Shown here one piece after another: positions 6,968 through 9,873 of a DNA stretch of 9,873 nt. The notes under the pieces are model-generated. The model had not been told where the DNA came from. It was given only the letters and a program-made list of their open reading frames with translations, and did no database searches. This stretch comes from Spirochaeta sp. (lineage in GTDB: Bacteria; Spirochaetota; Spirochaetia; DSM-2461), in NCBI GenBank assembly GCA_030592625.1, contig JAUVIY010000076.1, positions 1-9,873 on the forward strand. Reading direction: 5' to 3'. The first letter of the stretch is position 1. The number at the start of each line of letters is the position of its first letter. Made by a program: the position numbers and the translations under genes.

Positions 6968-7192
6968 ATGAACAAGACTGACCTCCATCCCCAATTTCTC
7001 ACTGACGGCAAGGGTGAGCGTCTCTCGGTCGTACTGCCTATTGAGGAATTCAACGGACTCCTCGAAGATCTCGAAGATCTCGCCGTCGTTTTGGAACGTA
7101 GGGACGAAGAGACCATTTCACACCTGGAACTGCTCAACCTTCTGGAAACTAATGACGGTGTTTTAGATCAGGTGGAAGAAATCCGCCGTTAA
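6968..7192 (+). CDS. RelB/Phd-like antitoxin of a type II toxin-antitoxin pair
   Basis: A 74-residue acidic protein. HPQFLTDGKGERLSVVLPIEEF (residues 7-28) followed by LLEDLEDLAVVLERRDEETISHLELL resembles small antitoxins that accompany RelE/ParE toxins and are often annotated as prevent-host-death proteins. It would bind and neutralise the toxin and repress its own promoter. In relatives as I know them, the protein ends soon after the LLNLLE-x-x-DGVL region. Here eight more residues (DQVEEIRR) are read from DNA that in the next frame encodes the first residues of the toxin. That suggests a small deletion or frameshift at the junction. The start has no Shine-Dalgarno but follows a -10-like TATCAT by 6 nt. 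Confidence 0.75.
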   Translation: MNKTDLHPQFLTDGKGERLSVVLPIEEFNGLLEDLEDLAVVLERRDEETISHLELLNLLETNDGVLDQVEEIRR

Positions 7193-7412
7193 AGAGATCA
7201 GGAAGATCCGGAACAAGGATCAGCAAGCTATTCTGTATGCCGTTGAAGGTCTCAAAACCGACCCACTCCGACATGGAGTGAAGAAGCTGGCCGATTCCAA
7301 AAATACTTACCGGATTCGAATCGGAAACTACCGGGTTATCTATAACCTCTTTAAGTCGGTTCTTGTCGTGGAAATTATCCGTGTCAGGCATCGAAAAGAC
7401 GTGTATCGGTAG
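7167..7412 (+). CDS. RelE/ParE-family toxin frame without a canonical start codon
   Basis: The frame is open from ATC at 7167, just after an in-frame TAG at 7164-7166, to TAG at 7410-7412: 81 residues. It begins IRWKKSAVKEIRKI and ends EIIRVRHRKDVYR, with TYRIRIGNYRVIYN in the middle. These are the conserved strands and basic active-site positions of RelE mRNA interferases (family length about 85). It overlaps the antitoxin gene by 26 bp in another frame. No ATG, GTG or TTG occurs anywhere in the first 40 residues, and only the usual 3-5 N-terminal residues are missing. Either the start codon was lost, making a silent toxin, or translation starts at ATC or by frameshifting from the antitoxin. 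The fold assignment is firm; whether it is expressed is open. Confidence 0.75.
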   Translation: MRWKKSAVKEIRKIRNKDQQAILYAVEGLKTDPLRHGVKKLADSKNTYRIRIGNYRVIYNLFKSVLVVEIIRVRHRKDVYR

Positions 7413-7435
7413 CCAAATCATTTAGAATATCACCT

Positions 7436-7474
7436 ATTCTTACGTATAATGAAAATCCGTTTATACGTAAGAAT
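7436..7474. repeat. Perfect 14-bp inverted repeat downstream of the toxin frame
   Basis: ATTCTTACGTATAA (7436-7449) and TTATACGTAAGAAT (7461-7474) are exact reverse complements with an 11-nt loop, starting 24 nt after the toxin stop. It could end the toxin-antitoxin transcript, although there is no U tract, or be a protein-binding or element-end palindrome. Confidence 0.6.
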
Positions 7475-7504
7475 GCATGCCAAACCGGCGCCAGAAGCGG
7501 CTCC

Positions 7505-7641
7505 AGGGAGGTTTTCTCCGACAATGTTAATTGCGATGTGGTGAAAAATCCTGGTGTTCGTGGACGAAGTCTTCAAAACCGTCGGACCGGCCGACTTCAG
7601 ATAATGCGGCATTATCTAAAGTCCGGCCAGAAAACCTCCCT
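7505..7641. mobile_element. 137-bp palindromic unit with 13-bp terminal inverted repeats (MITE-like or structured RNA)
   Basis: AGGGAGGTTTTCT (7505-7517) and AGAAAACCTCCCT (7629-7641) are perfect 13-bp inverted ends, flanked on both sides by TCC (7502-7504 and 7642-7644), a possible 3-bp target duplication. Inside, CCGAC/GTCGG (7518-7522 and 7581-7585) and a long stem 7589-7628 close with almost no unpaired bases at the junction. The long stem contains AGATAATGC-G-GCATTATCT and GGCCGACTT against AAGTCCGGCC with one bulge. No transposase or reverse transcriptase is present. A non-autonomous element and a folded RNA are both possible. Confidence 0.45.
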
Positions 7642-7659
7642 TCCGCACGCGGCTTCGCC

Positions 7660-7686
7660 GTAGACAGAATCGAAGACTCTGTCTAC
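7660..7686. repeat. 9-bp hairpin in the palindrome-rich region
   Basis: GTAGACAGA (7660-7668) and TCTGTCTAC (7678-7686) pair perfectly around a 9-nt loop. A smaller hairpin, CTCCGG/CCGGAG (7704-7728), follows. Confidence 0.5.
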
Positions 7687-7745
7687 TTCCGGCTTTGAGG
7701 CTTCTCCGGAAAGGAACATGGGCCGGAGCTATCTACTGCAGCAGG

Positions 7746-7833
7746 TGCACAGAGTATCCGTTATTGGGCGGAGGCGAAGCCGGAGCAGACCGCCGGCACG
7801 GAGGCCGGCTGCCAATAACGTGTATTCTGTGCA
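7746..7833. repeat. 88-nt long imperfect hairpin
   Basis: Left arm 7746-7767 pairs with right arm 7812-7833: TGCACAGA with TCTGTGCA, then CGTTATTGG with CCAATAACG. The 5 bp between them are two Watson-Crick pairs, two that become G-U pairs if the plus strand is transcribed, and one mismatch. An inner GC-rich stem (GCCGG 7779-7783 with CCGGC 7805-7809) extends it. No coding frame here is credible. Confidence 0.5.
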
Positions 7834-8054
7834 GCCCCGAAGCCACGACGGCGGAGTGGCGGACCTGCCGATGAGAAAAGGGGGATGGTTCAGGAACAGG
7901 TATTGATATTATAACTTATTGGCGTTTTCTAGCCTTATAAAAAGACGATCATCGGCAAAATAAAATCATCTCCCGAACTGATTTCGGTCTGTAGATCAAA
8001 ACTTTCTTTTCCATACTCACTCGAAAGTCGACATAGAAGTCGAAAACTTTCTCA
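7834..8054. other. Gap without recognised genes
   Basis: GC-rich up to about 7900, then AT-rich. The only structure noted is an imperfect hairpin at 8023-8051 (GAAAGTCGAC against GTCG-aaa-ACTTTC) directly downstream of the minus-strand stop at 8055. It may serve as a weak terminator but lacks a U tract. Confidence 0.35.
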
Positions 8055-8495
8055 TTATTTAGGAACAAATGTTGTTTGGAATAATTCACTAATAATGATA
8101 TCAAGGTTCGCTAGAAAAACTCCTTCGAAAGCCTCTACCTCCTGTATTTCTTTGTTTAAAGCACTAACGATGTAATCTTCTTGTATGGAAAGGTCAAAGG
8201 GATGAGAATCTTCGTTGCTTTGTCTTGAATTGATAATACTACCTTTGCTATTTCCAATGGAATCGAAATAAAGCAACTGAATTCTAGTTGATATATAACC
8301 GTCTGTGTTTTGTTTTGTTCTTTTGAAGAAATCGATATTTTCTCCAGAATACTCCCACCTATAGCCAATGAGAGCCTTGCAATAGTAGCCATCAGAAGTA
8401 AAACCAAACGCTTCAATTTCACTTGAAACTATTTCAACCGAATTAGCCGGAATTAACACAGAGAGAAACAATAATACAATAAAAAATGATTTCAT
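8055..8495 (-). CDS. Small secreted protein next to an Rhs tip, possible immunity partner
   Basis: A 146-residue protein I do not recognise. MKSFFIVLLFLSVLIPANS is a clear signal peptide (a charged start, a hydrophobic core and small residues before a likely cleavage near residue 19), with no lipobox cysteine at the cleavage point. The mature part mixes beta-rich, aromatic stretches with an acidic C-terminal helix (LNKEIQEVEAFEGV). The ATG at 8495 is chosen over the GTG at 8498. It overlaps the Rhs stop as TGATG and is preceded by AAGAAGGTG, so translation is coupled to the Rhs tail. Toxin-then-immunity order in Rhs systems makes an immunity role attractive, and the signal peptide would place it outside the cytoplasm. 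It could equally be an unrelated exported protein. The DNA is AT-rich, like the Rhs tail. Confidence 0.7.
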   Translation of the reverse strand: MKSFFIVLLFLSVLIPANSVEIVSSEIEAFGFTSDGYYCKALIGYRWEYSGENIDFFKRTKQNTDGYISTRIQLLYFDSIGNSKGSIINSRQSNEDSHPFDLSIQEDYIVSALNKEIQEVEAFEGVFLANLDIIISELFQTTFVPK

Positions 8496-9364
8496 CACTG
8501 TTCACCTTCTTTAATCCAAAGATCCAATTTTGCCTGCCCTTCAATAAGGTTCATGAGGTTGTCAGCGATCTGTTGTTTCGATTCAATTTCAGATTCAAGG
8601 ATTTGAATTTCTCCTGGTATTTCGAACTCCCTTTTCTTAATTTCTATTAGCTCTTCAGCGTAGAATTGCGCTTCAACGGCTGTTTCAGCAAGTGTTTGTA
8701 CACTCCCAGTTGAAGATGCTTCAAGAATCCCTGCAACCACAAATGGGCCAAGTTTTATCGTCGCTTCATCGATAACACCTTGCTCGCGGGCAGCAAGCCC
8801 CAAAGACTCAACTCTAAGAACACCTATATCAAGTCTAGCTTGGCCAATCTCATTTTTAATATTGACCCAATCACCGATCCAACCTGTTACGACACTATCG
8901 GGAACTAGATAGAGAGCCCTATCCCTTCCTGGAATCTGTTGATTCCCCGTAGGATCCACATACCGCACGGGGTTATTACTCACATAACTATACCACCCGG
9001 TAGCCTCCACAACCGAGTACCCACTCCGAGCCTTCCCCTCCCCATCCATCGGATTGATGAGCTCAAACCCCGCCGGGTCCCCGCTCATCCACCGGGAAGT
9101 CCTCGGGTCCATATACCGGGCCCCGTAATAGTACAATCCGGTTTCCTGGTCCCACTCCTTGGCGGTGAACCGAAAGGGAATATATTTCAAATGAGCCGTA
9201 TCATTATCCTCTCTGATCTCCACCCACATCTCCCCGAAGGGGGTGTACTTAATCCTCTCATAGGCTTCTCCCTCCACATAGGTGACAGAGTGCACACTGC
9301 CCAAATGATCCGGGTGGTAATAGTAGGGATTCACATCCCCGTAACTCGCACCCACTCCCTCCAT
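8495..9364 (-). CDS. Rhs-family C-terminal fragment with unrecognised tail
   Basis: The ATG-initiated frame has 289 residues. Residues 13-140 are the RHS repeat-associated core: YYYHPDHLGS (13-22), IKYTPFGE, a GLYYYGARYMDPRTSRW segment (near 75-91) and the hallmark end NNPVRYVDPTG. Intact Rhs proteins exceed 1,000 residues, so this is only the tip. After DPTG comes a tail of about 150 residues with no toxin motif I know, largely helical, ending in a glutamate- and lysine-rich segment with coiled-coil character (PGEIQILESEIESKQQ). The DNA turns AT-rich just past the core end (about 8935), as expected for a swapped C-terminal cassette. The start at 9364 has no Shine-Dalgarno, and Rhs-like sequence continues upstream in broken frames, so the gene is probably a remnant or stored tip. 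The stop overlaps the next gene. Confidence 0.75.
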   Translation of the reverse strand: MEGVGASYGDVNPYYYHPDHLGSVHSVTYVEGEAYERIKYTPFGEMWVEIREDNDTAHLKYIPFRFTAKEWDQETGLYYYGARYMDPRTSRWMSGDPAGFELINPMDGEGKARSGYSVVEATGWYSYVSNNPVRYVDPTGNQQIPGRDRALYLVPDSVVTGWIGDWVNIKNEIGQARLDIGVLRVESLGLAAREQGVIDEATIKLGPFVVAGILEASSTGSVQTLAETAVEAQFYAEELIEIKKREFEIPGEIQILESEIESKQQIADNLMNLIEGQAKLDLWIKEGEQ

Positions 9365-9475
9365 GCTCAGCCGAGTGACAATCCTCTCGCTGTCCAGGTA
9401 GATGTGTTTGCTTCGCCACGGGCACTCTTCTTTTTTCGCCTATGCAAATCACCCTCATACTGAATTTCAACCCTA
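9365..9475 (-). pseudogene. Frameshifted upstream remnant of the Rhs gene
   Basis: In the frame of the fragment, KHIYLDSERIVTRLS (9365-9409) continues the Rhs sequence upstream of the ATG until TAG at 9440-9442. A second frame carries VEIQYEGDLHRRKKKSARGE up to the end of the hydrolase gene, where it meets TGA at 9478-9480. The two frames together read like a normal Rhs segment, so an indel lies between about 9410 and 9436. The A6-G run at 9430-9436 is read as A AAA AAG in the upstream frame, a -1 slippery heptamer, but the natural-looking SARGE followed by KHIYLDSE favours an indel nearer 9410-9415. Confidence 0.6.
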
Positions 9476-9873
9476 TCTCAGGGCTGCTTCAGCGATAGCC
9501 TCGGCCATCATCCTCAGCGACCGCCGGCTCGTCCAGTAATTCATATGGCTCAAAATTGGCAAACCTGAATCGACGATGCGGTCTTCGATAAAAGTACCGT
9601 TACTGAATCCTCCGCCCAGAGGTCCGAGGGGCCAGCCGAGAATGTCGTCTTTGTCATAGATGTTAATCCAATGAAAATCAGGATTCGGCCGGGGAAAGGG
9701 TTCGGGCCTCTCAAGTCCGGAGACGAAGACAGGGATATTGCAACCGGTTGTGATGAAGAGCCGGAATCGTTCGGAGAAACCTTTCAGCCGTCGCGGTTTT
9801 ACCATTCGTTTCCGGTAATCCCAGTAGAAATTGGAAAAAACATGACCACCAAATGACTGGGCCAGAACGATGA
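9473..9873 (-). CDS. Alpha/beta hydrolase, C-terminal part (5' end outside window)
   Basis: The frame is open to the window edge, giving 132 residues; the ATG at 9805 is internal. Upstream of it, IVLAQSFGGHVFSNFYWD shows a nucleophile elbow AxSxG, with the serine codon at 9854-9856. YDKDDILGWPL supplies the likely acid and SHMNYW near the C terminus the likely histidine, so a complete Ser-Asp-His triad is visible. TTGCNIPVFVSGL is the strand leading to the acid. It is a predicted serine hydrolase (lipase or esterase-like) of unknown substrate. The C terminus looks complete (AEAALR then TAG at 9473-9475). The decayed Rhs sequence begins immediately after, partly overlapping in another frame. 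Confidence 0.75.
   Translation of the reverse strand, partial: IVLAQSFGGHVFSNFYWDYRKRMVKPRRLKGFSERFRLFITTGCNIPVFVSGLERPEPFPRPNPDFHWINIYDKDDILGWPLGPLGGGFSNGTFIEDRIVDSGLPILSHMNYWTSRRSLRMMAEAIAEAALR

Noticed and set aside
7436..7474. Resemblance to a XerCD dif-like recombination site (GTATAA ... TTATAC).
   Set aside because: The central spacer is 11 nt rather than about 6, and the arms do not match XerC/XerD half-site consensus.
7430..7612. 60-codon minus-strand ORF.
   Set aside because: It runs through inverted repeats, has no Shine-Dalgarno and matches no family.
7505..7641. Complete retron.
   Set aside because: The paired ends and long inner hairpin are suggestive, but no reverse transcriptase is encoded on either side within the window.
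7746..7833. Integron attC site.
   Set aside because: The length fits, but the arms run GTT...AAC instead of the required RYYYAAC...GTTRRRY, and no integrase or cassette array is seen.
7718..7906. 62-codon plus-strand ORF, Arg- and Pro-rich.
   Set aside because: It lies across the 88-nt hairpin; its composition reflects the palindromes, with no protein family resemblance.
8939..9463. 174-codon plus-strand ORF rich in His, Pro and Ile.
   Set aside because: Antisense shadow of the Rhs core.
9258..9470. 70-codon minus-strand ORF with TTG start.
   Set aside because: Out of frame with both recognisable Rhs segments; Cys- and Gly-rich noise.

Overview
The window looks like a chromosomal segment of a free-living bacterium with fairly high GC and ordinary metabolic genes on both strands. 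The gene set (EpsC-type serine acetyltransferase, KamA-family radical SAM enzyme, Gfo/Idh oxidoreductase with a class III aminotransferase, Rhs remnants) would suit a Spirochaetales-like genome. That placement is an impression from protein style, not a demonstrated assignment.

Layout. (i) 1-1941, plus strand: the 3' end of a Gfo/Idh/MocA oxidoreductase gene, then a class III PLP aminotransferase, spaced as one operon. This block is visibly more AT-rich than the next 5 kb. (ii) 1936-2895, minus strand: a lone alpha/alpha-toroid (squalene-cyclase/prenyltransferase-like) gene that meets the aminotransferase tail to tail and shares its last 6 bp. (iii) 3180-5778, minus strand: a compact operon of KamA/EpmB-like lysine aminomutase, Nudix hydrolase and quinone oxidoreductase; the last two overlap by one base. 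(iv) 5858-6793, plus strand: serine O-acetyltransferase, divergent from the operon across 79 bp. (v) 6968-7412, plus strand: a RelB/RelE-type toxin-antitoxin pair in which the toxin frame is full length but has no ATG, GTG or TTG. (vi) 7413-8054: about 640 bp without a convincing gene. Its first 420 bp are packed with inverted repeats, including a 137-bp unit with perfect 13-bp terminal inverted repeats that folds as a compact three-way junction, and an 88-nt long hairpin. (vii) 8055-9873, minus strand: an Rhs-family C-terminal fragment with an AT-rich unrecognised tail, translationally coupled to a small secreted protein. It lies directly downstream of the 3' part of an alpha/beta hydrolase gene cut by the window end.

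How it works together. The left part is housekeeping or catabolic metabolism. The right part, from about 6.8 kb, is accessory DNA: a damaged toxin-antitoxin pair, a palindrome-rich non-coding element and a decayed Rhs tip with a partner gene. Several genes that start a transcription unit have a -10-like hexamer only 6-7 nt before the ATG and no Shine-Dalgarno, which suggests leaderless mRNAs. Genes inside operons carry clear Shine-Dalgarno sequences. I saw no tRNA, rRNA, CRISPR array, complete insertion sequence or canonical U-tract terminator.
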